DNA of 64,000 nucleotides from Kosakonia pseudosacchari. Its GTDB lineage: Bacteria; Pseudomonadota; Gammaproteobacteria; Enterobacterales; Enterobacteriaceae. This document shows positions 52,247 to 61,685 of the stretch, piece by piece. The stretch's first letter is position 1, and every line of letters starts with the position of its first letter. The stretch lies in NCBI RefSeq assembly GCF_900184035.1, contig NZ_FXWP01000013.1, positions 62,001-126,000 on the forward strand, in the 5' to 3' direction. The notes beneath the pieces were generated by a model that saw nothing but the letters and a program-made list of their open reading frames with translations, was not told the DNA's origin and did no database searches. The position numbers and the translations under genes were made by a program.

Positions 52247-52663
52247 ATGAACACACCTGCCAGGCTGCGTTTTTCCAGCGCCGACCATAACAAACTGCCT
52301 GCTACCGGTATTGTTGTTAGCGCTTACTATCGCGTTCACCCTGATGACAGGCAAACCTTTATCGATGCCGTGGTGCCCGAGATGGCGGCGGCGCGCGCAC
52401 TGCCGGGCTGTATCTACTATGCCTTCGCGCAGGATTTAGCCGATGCCAACGCCTTTCACCTGGTGGAAGGCTGGCAAGATGAAGCCGCCTACCAGCGCCA
52501 CGAAAACGCGACAACCTTTCTCCAGGCGCTGGCGACGGTTGTGAACAATGTGCGCATTCTTCACCGCCAGGGGGTTCGCTATGATGTTGCCCTGCAGCAT
52601 GTTGATGATCCGCGCGGCAAAGTGGCCTGCGTGGCTGGCGCGTTAAGCGATTTTCAGCAATAG
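52247..52663 (+). CDS. Antibiotic biosynthesis monooxygenase (ABM) domain protein
   Basis: The 138-residue protein has the ABM fold: IVVSAYYRVHPDDRQTFIDAVVPEMAAARALPGCIYYAFAQDLADANAFHLVEGWQDEAAYQRHE. These cofactor-free enzymes oxidise quinol-like compounds, or act as quinol monooxygenase like YgiN. With the SDR and NTF2-like genes it forms a small set under the divergent LysR gene. Confidence 0.85.
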   Translation: MNTPARLRFSSADHNKLPATGIVVSAYYRVHPDDRQTFIDAVVPEMAAARALPGCIYYAFAQDLADANAFHLVEGWQDEAAYQRHENATTFLQALATVVNNVRILHRQGVRYDVALQHVDDPRGKVACVAGALSDFQQ

Positions 52664-52743
52664 CTAAGCCATTTAAATACTTTGTTATTTCCGGCGTTCT
52701 CTCACATCGTGGCGACATGAGAATGTGGGGGAGTCACGAGTGA

Positions 52744-53709
52744 ATGGCGAAAAGCAGCGCGGTCTATTTAGATGAACAGCAACGGGCCGCCGTCCGGCGG
52801 TTATCCCGCAGCTGGCTGTGGCGCAGCGAGCTGCCTACCTGGCTGGTGATTGTCACCGTGTATAGCGGTTGGTTCGGTACGCTCGCGTACTGGAAAACGC
52901 TCGGCCTGTTGCCGACAACCGCGCTTCTGATCCTCTTCACCACCTGGTATTTATCGGTACAGCATGAGCTGATCCACGGGCATCCCACGCGCTGGGCCTG
53001 GTTCAACCAACTGCTGGGATTGATACCGCTGGCGGTATGGTATCCGTACGGAATTTATCGCGATTCGCACCTGGCGCACCACCGTACGCACTTACTGACG
53101 CTGCCGGAAGATGACCCGGAATCCTACTATTTTTCTACTCAACACTGGCATCGCCTGACGTGCTGGCAGCGGAAACTGATCCAGTTGCGTAATACCTTTG
53201 CCGGCCGTTTACTGCTGGCGCCGGCGCTGGATATTGCGCAGTTGCTGGCAGGAATGGTGGCGGCATTTCGTGTGCGGCAAGGTAAAGCCATGCTGATGTG
53301 GCTGGTACACGGCGTGCTGTTGGCCGTGACTTTTGCCTGGCTTATCTGGTGTGATTTTCCCGCTATCTGGTATGTGCTGGTGGTGAGCTATCCGGCGTTG
53401 GCTATCACGAAAGTGCGATCTTTTCTTGAACACCGCGCCGCAGACGATCCGTTAGCGCGCTCGGTGATCAATGAAGCCGCGTGGCCGTGGCGTTTGCTGT
53501 TTCTCAACCTCAACTACCATTCTGTGCATCACGATCTTCCCGCCGTACCGTGGTACGGCTTGCGAACGCTTTACCTGCGCGACAAAGCCGCGTACCAGCA
53601 ACGCAATAGCGGGTTTCTGGTGCGCGGCTATAGTGAATGGGTACGGCAGTTTTTCTTTACCCCGGTAGATGTCAATGCACACCCCGCCAGCAAAGTACGC
53701 AGTGAATAA
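52744..53709 (+). CDS. Membrane fatty-acid desaturase
   Basis: The 321-residue protein has the three His boxes of acyl-lipid desaturases: HELIHGHP near residue 79, HLAHHRTH near residue 109, and HSVHHDLP near residue 260. TM helices are near 35-70 and 180-225. It is a diiron enzyme of the inner membrane that oxidises acyl chains or similar compounds. The stop overlaps the start of the next gene, so the two are coupled. Confidence 0.9.
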   Translation: MAKSSAVYLDEQQRAAVRRLSRSWLWRSELPTWLVIVTVYSGWFGTLAYWKTLGLLPTTALLILFTTWYLSVQHELIHGHPTRWAWFNQLLGLIPLAVWYPYGIYRDSHLAHHRTHLLTLPEDDPESYYFSTQHWHRLTCWQRKLIQLRNTFAGRLLLAPALDIAQLLAGMVAAFRVRQGKAMLMWLVHGVLLAVTFAWLIWCDFPAIWYVLVVSYPALAITKVRSFLEHRAADDPLARSVINEAAWPWRLLFLNLNYHSVHHDLPAVPWYGLRTLYLRDKAAYQQRNSGFLVRGYSEWVRQFFFTPVDVNAHPASKVRSE

Positions 53710-54493
53710 TATTGCCCTGCCGATGTATAACATCGCGCAGCCAGAAACCGCCGCGCTGGGCGAGGCGTTGTGCGAACTGCTGGCGGCGCGCGGGCTCCCG
53801 GCGCAGCAGATGTGGCCGCAAAGCGAGCTGCTTGCCCACTGGCAGGGTGATGATGTGCTACTCAGCCAGACCTGCGGCTACCCGCTGATGACGCAATTAC
53901 CGGATGTGCAACTGGTTGGCTGTTTTCACTACCTTGCGCCAGGCTGTGAAGGTTTTTGTTATCGCAGCCTGCTGGTGACGCGCGATGAGGAACGCGGTAC
54001 GTCGCTTGCCGATTTTCGCGGTCGCCGCGCAGTGTGTAATTCCGCCGATTCGCAATCAGGTTATAACGTGCTGCGTTATCTGGTTTCGCGGCTTCCGGGC
54101 GAAGGGCGATTTTTCGCCGAGGCTCCTCAATTCAGTGGCAGCCACCGGCAATCGCTGCTGGCACTGCACAACCGTACGGCGGATATCGCCGCCATTGACT
54201 GTGTAACCTACGCCTTATTGCAACGCCACCAACCTTCGTTGTTGCGTGGGCTGCGTGTGGTAGCGCAAAGCCCGTTAGCGCCGGGGTTGCCGCTGATCAC
54301 GGCACAACAGAGCAGCGCCGCCACGATCGCATCGCTAAGAGAGGCGTTGCAGCAACTGGTCAGCGACGCGCGTTTTCGCGAAACCTGTGCCGCAGCATTG
54401 ATTGGCGGCTTTAGCGTGGTCACGCGACAGGACTATTCTTTGTTGTTGAGATGGCGGGATGAGGCCGCAGCACGCGGCGTCACGCAGCTATAA
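53702..54493 (+). CDS. PhnD-like substrate-binding-fold protein without signal peptide
   Basis: The frame is open from ATG 53669, but I prefer GTG 53702 (8-base overlap with the desaturase), because the family begins with IALPMYN. The 263-residue product resembles phosphate/phosphonate-type binding proteins (LLSQTCGYPLMTQL, RGRRAVCNSADSQSGYNVLRYLV, AAIDCVTYALLQRH). It has no export signal and no adjacent ABC genes, so it is probably cytoplasmic and perhaps a sensor or enzyme rather than a transporter part. Confidence 0.8.
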   Translation: MNNIALPMYNIAQPETAALGEALCELLAARGLPAQQMWPQSELLAHWQGDDVLLSQTCGYPLMTQLPDVQLVGCFHYLAPGCEGFCYRSLLVTRDEERGTSLADFRGRRAVCNSADSQSGYNVLRYLVSRLPGEGRFFAEAPQFSGSHRQSLLALHNRTADIAAIDCVTYALLQRHQPSLLRGLRVVAQSPLAPGLPLITAQQSSAATIASLREALQQLVSDARFRETCAAALIGGFSVVTRQDYSLLLRWRDEAAARGVTQL

Positions 54494-54648
54494 TTCGTTA
54501 GTCATTTCATTATGTTATCAAAGGTAAATGCCGTGAAAAGGGCACGTGCCGCCAAAGACAAGCCCGGAAAATTGGCTGAAAGTCATGCAAACCATTCACA
54601 CTGTTGCCGTCCGGGAGTGCCGTTTGCGAAACCGGAAAAGGATGAGAT

Positions 54649-55740
54649 ATGAGTCAGTTATTCACCGAAGTTAATATTGGCGATGTGGCGCTGGATAACC
54701 GCATCGTTATCGCCCCGATGTGCCAGTACTCCGCCGAAGAAGGCAAAGCGACCGCCTGGCATCGCATTCATTTAGGTAATCTGGCGCTCTCCGGCGCGGG
54801 GCTGCTGATTATCGAAGCCACCGCCGTTGAGCCGCAGGGACGTATTTCGCCGCAGGATCTCGGCCTGTGGGATGACGAAACCGAGCAGGCGCTGCGCGTG
54901 GTGCTGGACGATATTCGCCAGTACTCGCCGGTGAAAATCGGCATCCAGCTTGGTCATGCCGGGCGTAAAGCGTCGGTCAGCGCGCCCTGGCTGGGCGGAA
55001 AACAGCTTTCGCCGCAGGAGGGCGGCTGGCAAACGATCTCGGCTTCCGCGCTGGCGCACGATCCGGCTGAACGTCCGCCGCTTGAAATGACGAAACAAGA
55101 TCTGGCGCGGGTTAAACAGGCGTTTGTCGACAGCGCCCTGCGCGCGGTGGCGCTAGGTATTGAGGTGATTGAAATCCACGCGGCGCACGGTTATTTGCTG
55201 CATCAGTTCCTTTCGCCGCTCTCTAACCAGCGCAGCGATGAGTATGGCGGTAGCCTTGAAAATCGCCTGCGTTTCACGGCGGAAGTGTTTAGCGCCGTGC
55301 GTGAAGCGGTACCGGCTTCCGTTGCCGTGGGCATTCGCATTTCGGCGACTGACTGGGTAGAAGGCGGATGGGATCTGGAACAATCGGCGGTACTGACGAA
55401 AAAAATTGAAGCGCTGGGCGGCGCGTATGTTCACGTCTCCAGCGGTGGGCTTTCACCGCGACAAAGCATTAAGGTGACGGCGGGTTATCAGGTGCCGTTT
55501 GCCAAAGCGCTGCGTCAGCAGACGCGTATGCCGGTTATCGCCGTGGGGTTGATTACCGAGCCACAACATGCCGAAGATATTTTGCAGCAAGGGGAGGCCG
55601 ATCTTATCGCGCTGGCACGAGGCGCGCTCTACGATCCACGCTGGCCGTGGCATGCCGCTGCCGCCCTGCACGGTGCGGTACATATCGCGCCGCAGTATCG
55701 CCGTGCCGAACCGCACGGTGTGAAAGGAACGGTTAAATAA
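54649..55740 (+). CDS. NADH:flavin oxidoreductase, Old Yellow Enzyme (YqjM/NamA class)
   Basis: The 363-residue TIM-barrel flavoprotein starts SQLFTEVNIGDVALDNRIVIAPMCQYSAEEGKATAWHRIHLGNLALSGAGLLIIEATAV. Cys in APMCQYS is the Cys26 marker of the thermophilic-like OYE class. IQLGHAGRKAS and HAAHGYLLHQFLSPLSNQRSDEYGGSLENRLRF complete the FMN and substrate site (His pair). It reduces activated C=C bonds of enals, enones and nitro compounds with NAD(P)H. Confidence 0.93.
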   Translation: MSQLFTEVNIGDVALDNRIVIAPMCQYSAEEGKATAWHRIHLGNLALSGAGLLIIEATAVEPQGRISPQDLGLWDDETEQALRVVLDDIRQYSPVKIGIQLGHAGRKASVSAPWLGGKQLSPQEGGWQTISASALAHDPAERPPLEMTKQDLARVKQAFVDSALRAVALGIEVIEIHAAHGYLLHQFLSPLSNQRSDEYGGSLENRLRFTAEVFSAVREAVPASVAVGIRISATDWVEGGWDLEQSAVLTKKIEALGGAYVHVSSGGLSPRQSIKVTAGYQVPFAKALRQQTRMPVIAVGLITEPQHAEDILQQGEADLIALARGALYDPRWPWHAAAALHGAVHIAPQYRRAEPHGVKGTVK

Positions 55741-55791
55741 CGCATGAATCGGTGAGCTTGTTATTCCGCCAGGCTCACCGCTATTAGCCCG

Positions 55792-55989
55792 CTAAACGCC
55801 TTTTCGCACCAACTCTGCCGCCTTGAGGAAGACGTCATCTTCTACGCCATCGCCCCTGTTTCTGCCTTGTCGTTCAATTTCCTGCACGATGCTGTCGCGG
55901 TTAATGGCTTTGCGTTCTGAAACAAGGCCGATCACGGCCGCGCCAATGGCTAATCCAATGAGTCCCGTGTGCTCATCATTGAACTTCAT
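55792..55989 (-). CDS. Small hypothetical protein, 65 residues
   Basis: GGGGAGGG precedes ATG 55989. One hydrophobic stretch (LIGLAIGAAVIGLV) is followed by a charged helix (SIVQEIERQGRNRGDGVEDDVFLKAAELVRKGV). It could be a small inner-membrane protein. No function assigned. Confidence 0.7.
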   Translation of the reverse strand: MKFNDEHTGLIGLAIGAAVIGLVSERKAINRDSIVQEIERQGRNRGDGVEDDVFLKAAELVRKGV

Positions 55990-56097
55990 GCGTTATCCCT
56001 CCCCGATTGGTCTAAGAGAAATTTAGCACACAGATATATTTCCGCCATTTATCAAAATCACCGCATTATAAACGCGTTATATATATGTAATGTAAAT

Positions 56098-56130
56098 AAA
56101 AAAACGCCCGAGGCGTGCAGCCCCGGGCGC
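56098..56130 (-). terminator. Terminator of the chemoreceptor gene
   Basis: On the minus strand the stem CGCCCG/CGGGCG is followed by TTTTTTT; it lies about 22 bases after the stop. Confidence 0.75.
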
Positions 56131-56151
56131 GGTGAAAGGAGATAAATTGGC

Positions 56152-57816
56152 TTAGAAAGATTGCCAGTTATCGCGGCTCTCACCGGTGGATGAGGAAGCC
56201 AGCGCCAGCTGCGGCGATTGGCGTAACGGGCTTCTGCCCGGCTGTGCGTTACGGCGGTTCTCTTTCACGCCAGAATCAAACATGGCGATGGTTTTGTTCA
56301 GGCGCTCGGCCTCTTTTTCCAGCGAGACGGCGTTAGCTTTCGCTTCCTGTACCAGCACGGCGTTTTGCTGTGTGACGCCGTCCATTTCGGTCATCGCCTG
56401 ACCAATCTGGTCGATACCCCGGCTTTGTTCATCGGAGGCGACGGAAATCTCCGTCATCAATTTATTCACATGTTCAATGGAGTTGATAATCACCGACATG
56501 GCACCACCGGCTTCCTGAACCTGTTCAGCCCCGGTTTTGACGCGGGAGACGGATTCATGGATCAGCGTTTCGATCTCTTTTGCCGCCTGCGCGCTGCGGC
56601 TTGCCAGCGCACGTACTTCACTGGCGACCACAGCAAACCCACGGCCTTGCTCTCCGGCGCGGGCCGCTTCAACCGCCGCGTTCAGTGCCAGCAGGTTGGT
56701 CTGGAACGAAATGCTGTTGATGACGTTGGTGATGTCAGCAATTTTCTGCGAGCTTTCGGAAATCCCGTGCATGGTTTTCACCACGGTTGCGGTGATTTCG
56801 CCGCCTTTTTGCGCAGTCTGTTGAGCGTTTTCCGTCAGTTTACGGGCTTCGCGCACGTTCTCCGCGTTATTACGCACGGTAGAGGTGAGCTCTTCCATGC
56901 TGGCGGCGGTCTGTTGCAGCGCGGCGGCTTGCTGATCGGTACGCCCGGAAAGCTCCTCGTTGCCTTCTCTGATCTCATTCGTGCTGCGGTAAATGCTGCT
57001 CGAACTCTCCTGGATCGTTTCCACTGTGGTTCTCAGGTTTTCCTGCATGGTGCGGATGAAAGGAATCAACTGGCCCGCACAGTTACGACCAAATTCTTGC
57101 AATTCGTGATTCAGTTTACCGGCGGCCATGGTTTCCATATGTATCTGGATCGCACGAATCGGTTTGACCAGGAAATTCACCAGGTAGCGGTCGGTGAGAA
57201 ACAGTGTGAAGATACCGGCAATTAAGGCGGCAGCGAGCACATATTTATTAAAGATCACCTGTGCCTGTGTTTGATCCAGTAAATCGTTGGACTGAATCGC
57301 TTGCGTATATTTTTCCGCTGTTGCGCCAAACTGCACGCTCAGCGGGGGATAAGTTTTGCGAAATAAGTCGCGAAAGGTATCCGTTTGCTTATTTTTGGCC
57401 GCGTTCAGCATTGGCACTATGCCGTTGTTAAGCAGGACGTCCCAGTCGCGGATCATGGCGGCAACGGTTTCGCTATCAACACCGGGATGCTGGCTGGCGC
57501 GAAACTTCGCCAGCATATCCTGGGTAATGGCCAGCGCTTTTTCAGCGGAGGCGAATGTTTTAGTCGCATTTTCGTCATCGCCGGTTTGCTGGTAATCCAT
57601 GGCGCGCAGCATGCGGGTTACGGTGCGGAAATATTGATCGTTTCCTTTCACCAACAGGGCGTAGGCATTTTTTTGCCCGGCGTTTTGCGCCAGCAATTGA
57701 TCAATGGTCGAAAAATTGTGAAATGTCAGAACGGTTGCCAGTCCCCAAATAATGCTGAAAAGCGATAAAATGATGATCAGCATTTTACGGATAGTTATGT
57801 CGCGAAGTATTTTCAT
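56152..57816 (-). CDS. Methyl-accepting chemotaxis protein
   Basis: The protein has 554 residues from ATG 57816 (GGGGAAAC upstream). TM1 is near residues 12-32, a four-helix-type periplasmic domain of about 155 residues follows, then TM2 near 190-210, a HAMP domain (LVNFLVKPIRAIQIHMETMAAGKLNHEL) and a signalling domain with the hairpin tip ISFQTNLLALNAAVEAARAGEQGRGFAVVASEVRALA. The C-terminal DNWQSF resembles the NWETF CheR tether of major receptors. The ligand is unknown. It is near the pectin genes, but a functional link is not shown. Confidence 0.93.
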   Translation of the reverse strand: MKILRDITIRKMLIIILSLFSIIWGLATVLTFHNFSTIDQLLAQNAGQKNAYALLVKGNDQYFRTVTRMLRAMDYQQTGDDENATKTFASAEKALAITQDMLAKFRASQHPGVDSETVAAMIRDWDVLLNNGIVPMLNAAKNKQTDTFRDLFRKTYPPLSVQFGATAEKYTQAIQSNDLLDQTQAQVIFNKYVLAAALIAGIFTLFLTDRYLVNFLVKPIRAIQIHMETMAAGKLNHELQEFGRNCAGQLIPFIRTMQENLRTTVETIQESSSSIYRSTNEIREGNEELSGRTDQQAAALQQTAASMEELTSTVRNNAENVREARKLTENAQQTAQKGGEITATVVKTMHGISESSQKIADITNVINSISFQTNLLALNAAVEAARAGEQGRGFAVVASEVRALASRSAQAAKEIETLIHESVSRVKTGAEQVQEAGGAMSVIINSIEHVNKLMTEISVASDEQSRGIDQIGQAMTEMDGVTQQNAVLVQEAKANAVSLEKEAERLNKTIAMFDSGVKENRRNAQPGRSPLRQSPQLALASSSTGESRDNWQSF

Positions 57817-58351
57817 GATGTTTCCCCGGTAATAGAAATTACCCTCAGGTTGGCATTGCCCCAGCTCTCTGGCTATTTCACCCTCCATGACATTCTGACC
57901 AGAACGCGATTGGCGTTAATAAAACGGTCTTTTAATTTTTTGAAAAGATGTTCTATTTTGTGGATATTGATATCAATCAACTTAAATATAATTAATCAGA
58001 GTGCAGAATATTATTCCTGGACTTCGATCACATAAACTATCTGAATTCATAACAGGCGTCTATTATTTTTCAGCAATTACTTGAAAAGGTTATTTCTATC
58101 GGCTACCAATATTTAGTTTGAGTTAAGTCTTATTAAATTCAATTTGATGATTATTTCTTAGTGACCGGATAATAAGGTCGCTATCTTATTTAATCCGCGT
58201 TAAATAAAATTGTCTGCTAATAATACGCAGGGAAATTCCGGGTTGTTATATCCGGGATTACGGTGACTAATACATTTTTTGTTCGACATTATCGCTGAAA
58301 AGGCGTCATGAACGCCGCCAGAATAGCATGCGAAGGGAAAAAAGCGGGGCA
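57817..58351. other. AT-rich gap between chemoreceptor and pectate lyase
   Basis: The stretch has long AT-rich runs and no frame I can support. It holds the chemoreceptor promoter on the minus strand. Confidence 0.45.
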
Positions 58352-58384
58352 AAAAAACCTCCCACGGGCGCGCCGTGAGAGGTG
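58352..58384 (-). terminator. Terminator of the PL2 gene
   Basis: On the minus strand ACCTCtcACGG pairs with CCGTggGAGGT (58372-58382 with 58358-58368), followed by TTTTTTG, just after the lyase stop. Confidence 0.8.
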
Positions 58385-58390
58385 AAGGGA

Positions 58391-60100
58391 TTACTTTTTA
58401 CCGTTAGGTTTCAACTGTTCACCCGGTTTGAGCATGAACAACTCATCATCACGCGTGGAGTAGCGCACGCTGCCATCCGCCAGCAGGTACGCGCCTTCGG
58501 TAAAGCCTGCGCCGTTAATAAATGGCGCAACCGCATCGGGTTTGCCGCGCATGGCCGCTTCCAGCGCCAGCAGCGCATACGGGGCGATATTGTCGACATT
58601 GGCATAGATATACTGTGGATCATCGATGAAAAAATTATTCAGCCGTTTTGTCGCCAGAATATTGTCCGCCACTTTATCGGCCAGCGTCAGATATCCTTTG
58701 TCGCCCGTAGATTGCCAGAGATCGATCAGCGCAAAAATGGCATACGGCTCGCTGTTTTTAGTGTTCAGATCCAGCTTGCTATTTTTGCCACCCGGCTCTC
58801 CGATATCACCCAGCCCCTGGCCTTTGGCAATGCCGCGCGCCACTTTCCATATCTCCGCGTCCGGCGCCAGTGTCCAGGCGCGGGCATAGGAGAGCAGGAA
58901 TTCATTTCCTGCCGGATAAGGCTTTAACACGGTGCCTTTCTTGCCGTAATAACCGTCACGCGGCAGCGTGTAGTTCGACAAGTCGGTGCCGTTTGCCAGC
59001 ATCGGGCGGAAGGTGTTGGTTTTCTCATCATAGGCGTAATGCGCAAAGGCTTTCAGGCCATCAAGCGTCCACTTTTTGATGTCGTTGCCCTCCGCGCCCA
59101 GCGATTTTGCCAGCGCTAACTGCATCAGAGCGTTTTCGGAGTAGAGCGTGCTGGTGCGGCCTTTCAGCATCATATTGCCTTCCAGCGCGTCGGGACCAAA
59201 TTCCGGGCCAAACTGGCGCTGTGCGCGATCGCCATATTTCGAGTTGGTATCGGTGTCGTCGGTGGTTTCGGCGCGTTTCAGCGCTTGCGTAAATTGATAA
59301 ACGCCCAGCCCGGTTTTTTTATCGCGTGGCAACACATACTGCTCCGCCAGTCGCTTCGCCCAGGTGAGCGCGCCTTTTTCGCCATCGTATTGATACAACA
59401 GCGAAGCTGAATAAATTAAGTCATTGCCCGCATTAAGAAAGCTCAGCCCTTTGGTGGCGAAGAATGGCGGTTGCTGTTCAAAGTGGCTGGCCCACAGTTT
59501 GCCCATCTCTTTGCCGTATTCGCCGTGGCGGCTGGTTTCGAGAATTTTCCAGTCGTACACATGTGCGTTCCAGAACGCGCGTATAAAGCGGGCGGTTGCC
59601 GGTTTATCCACGGCAAACATCAGGTCGTAGAAGGGGTAGGCATTTTTCAGTTCATGAACCATCTCTTTTTCGCTTGGCCCTTGCGGTTCAAGCGTTTTCA
59701 GATCGATAAAGCGGTGCCCGCCCCATAACAGCAGCCCGCTTTTGTCCTGGTAATGCTGGAAGTAGTAACGGACATTATCCTCCGCCCGCTTTTTATATTT
59801 CGCGTCACCCGTCAGGTTGCTCAGACCCACCAGCACGCGCATCAGATTCTGCTGTGCGGAGAAGTTGGAAAGTACCGCCGTTTTTCCATCCGGGAAGACC
59901 CACTCCATCTGTTTACCGGTACGCGGATCAACGCCATCTGCCAGCAGTGGCACATTGCTGTGATATTTGTCACCGGCTTTATCAATGACCGTGTCAGCAA
60001 ACGCTTTTACGCTGCTTAAACGTGCGCTCTCCTGCGCAAATGCCGTGCAGGAGAAAATACCGAGAAGACCGACCGCCAGTGCTATTTTTGACAGTTTCAT
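58391..60100 (-). CDS. Periplasmic PL2 pectate lyase (YePL2A/PelP-like)
   Basis: The 569-residue protein has a signal peptide (MKLSKIALAVGLLGIFSCTAFA/Q). The remainder matches the family 2 polysaccharide lyases known from Yersinia and Dickeya (alpha/alpha barrel). The export signal favours the endo-acting periplasmic group (PL2A) over the cytoplasmic exo-lyase PelW. It cleaves oligogalacturonides that entered through KdgM, 73 bases upstream. Assignment is by family impression; catalytic residues were not checked individually. Confidence 0.82.
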   Translation of the reverse strand: MKLSKIALAVGLLGIFSCTAFAQESARLSSVKAFADTVIDKAGDKYHSNVPLLADGVDPRTGKQMEWVFPDGKTAVLSNFSAQQNLMRVLVGLSNLTGDAKYKKRAEDNVRYYFQHYQDKSGLLLWGGHRFIDLKTLEPQGPSEKEMVHELKNAYPFYDLMFAVDKPATARFIRAFWNAHVYDWKILETSRHGEYGKEMGKLWASHFEQQPPFFATKGLSFLNAGNDLIYSASLLYQYDGEKGALTWAKRLAEQYVLPRDKKTGLGVYQFTQALKRAETTDDTDTNSKYGDRAQRQFGPEFGPDALEGNMMLKGRTSTLYSENALMQLALAKSLGAEGNDIKKWTLDGLKAFAHYAYDEKTNTFRPMLANGTDLSNYTLPRDGYYGKKGTVLKPYPAGNEFLLSYARAWTLAPDAEIWKVARGIAKGQGLGDIGEPGGKNSKLDLNTKNSEPYAIFALIDLWQSTGDKGYLTLADKVADNILATKRLNNFFIDDPQYIYANVDNIAPYALLALEAAMRGKPDAVAPFINGAGFTEGAYLLADGSVRYSTRDDELFMLKPGEQLKPNGKK

Positions 60101-60173
60101 TATTCGCCTCTTAGCTAAAAATAAGGATTTCTGCCGAAACCCTTATTTATGTTTGCTACCCTGCAATGATTAA

Positions 60174-60875
60174 TTAGAAATTATATTTCACACCGACACG
60201 ATAACGGGTCTGACGCTCATCGGTATATTTGCTGCCGGAAACGTTGCCGACCGCAATATACGGAGACCAGTTTTTATCAAGTTTGTATGTCAGTTTGAGA
60301 TCGTGCGTCCAGTCGTAGTTTTCATTATCTGCAATCAGTACGCCGGCGGACGTGGCATGTTTGTAATCCAGTTCGTAATCGAGTTGGTAATCACCGAAAA
60401 TTTTCCACGACACGGCGGCAGTCAGGTTATAACCGTTTTCGCTGGTGTCTTTTGCCGTGCCGATGTTGTTGGAATTACGCTTGAAGTACGGGCGGTAGCG
60501 CAGCGTTGCGCCAACGTCATTGCTAAAGTTCACTTTGCCGCGCAGGTACGGACGATAGTTGTTTGACGTGGAGCTACTGTCGAGTGAAAAACCCGGCTCA
60601 ATCTGGAAGGTGGGGTTAATTTTATAGACGTAGCTGGCCACCACTTCAGTACCATTACTGACCGTCTCGTGATACGCCTTATCTTTATTTTGCGAACCTT
60701 TCCATTTGCCTTCCAGCGATAAACCAAAACCGTTAGCAAAACGATGCGACATTAATAAACGATCTTTGTGGTTATTACCGCCGCTATCATTTAATTCATG
60801 GCGATAATCAAATGTTACCGCCTGAGCGGCAATACTCATAAAAGGTACAGTAACTAATAACAAAGTGCGCAACAT
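60174..60875 (-). CDS. kdgM: Oligogalacturonate-specific porin KdgM
   Basis: The 233-residue porin has a signal peptide (MLRTLLLVTVPFMSIAAQA), the KdgM start VTFDYRHELNDSGGNNHKDRLLMSHRFANGFGLSLEGKWK, and the C-terminal beta signal RYRVGVKYNF. It admits oligogalacturonides from pectin breakdown through the outer membrane. It is the first gene of a two-gene unit with the PL2 lyase. Confidence 0.93.
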   Translation of the reverse strand: MLRTLLLVTVPFMSIAAQAVTFDYRHELNDSGGNNHKDRLLMSHRFANGFGLSLEGKWKGSQNKDKAYHETVSNGTEVVASYVYKINPTFQIEPGFSLDSSSTSNNYRPYLRGKVNFSNDVGATLRYRPYFKRNSNNIGTAKDTSENGYNLTAAVSWKIFGDYQLDYELDYKHATSAGVLIADNENYDWTHDLKLTYKLDKNWSPYIAVGNVSGSKYTDERQTRYRVGVKYNF

Positions 60876-61685
60876 AATATCCCCTATTATTTATAGTCAA
60901 AAGGTACAAGATGTTCTCTGCGAAAAATGCAGATGGTTTTAATTCAAAGAGGAATGGTTAATTCACTCTCAGTGCAAATTGATATAATTAGCAAGCATAA
61001 TAATTATGCCGAATATAGTTTCGTTTCAGTTATTACCGATCACAACAGCAACGCTAACGTTACTTTTAAAGTGGCGTGTGGTGCCGGGTGCCTCCCGGTG
61101 AATTGAGTGCCGATCGCCTCAATCCGTCCATAAAAATGAAACTTTATTGAGGATAACCTCATATCAGCATGACCCCTCCGCTTAGGGGGATTCACCACAC
61201 AAAATACGGTTTTGTCTGCATTAAGATATCTTTATCCTATCAAGTGGAACGGACTTTTACACAATTTGAAATGATGTTTTGAGACTGAGATCGAACATTT
61301 AAAAGTAGAAGGGAAATTATTATTTTGCGGGTTATAAAGATAATCTTAATTGATTAAAGCTATTTAAAATCAAGTGATTAGCAAAAATGCATGCAAGGGT
61401 GTATGTATGCGTTTTTGTAGGGTTTAGCGCGCTCAATAAATAGCGCCATAAATTTATTCCTGGAATAAAAGGCGAACATTTGACACAAAATGCAATACAC
61501 TGAGCCCATCAGGGAGAGTGAGGAAACGAAATCAGGGTGATGGGTGTTGTCGCAAACTAAACAAACATTAAACGAGCCAGAATCACACTTGATCTGACTG
61601 AACGCATCCCGCACATTCAGGAAAAAGACCATGCCTCCGTTAGCGGAGAGGAAAATAATAAAACATTACCCTCTGGAGTACCTAC
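60876..61685. promoter_or_regulatory. Regulatory gap upstream of kdgM and the LuxR-type gene
   Basis: This 810-base stretch shows no supported gene; an 84-codon minus frame at 61378-61632 lacks a ribosome site. It contains a perfect palindrome GCATAATAATTATGC at about 60995. A KdgR-like half-site TGAAAC occurs near 61136, and near 61020 in inverted orientation (GTTTCGTTTCAG). I could not define a full KdgR box. Confidence 0.35.

Noticed and set aside
61378-61632. 84-codon minus-strand frame with Cys residues
   Set aside because: AT-rich intergenic DNA without ribosome site or domain; probably chance.
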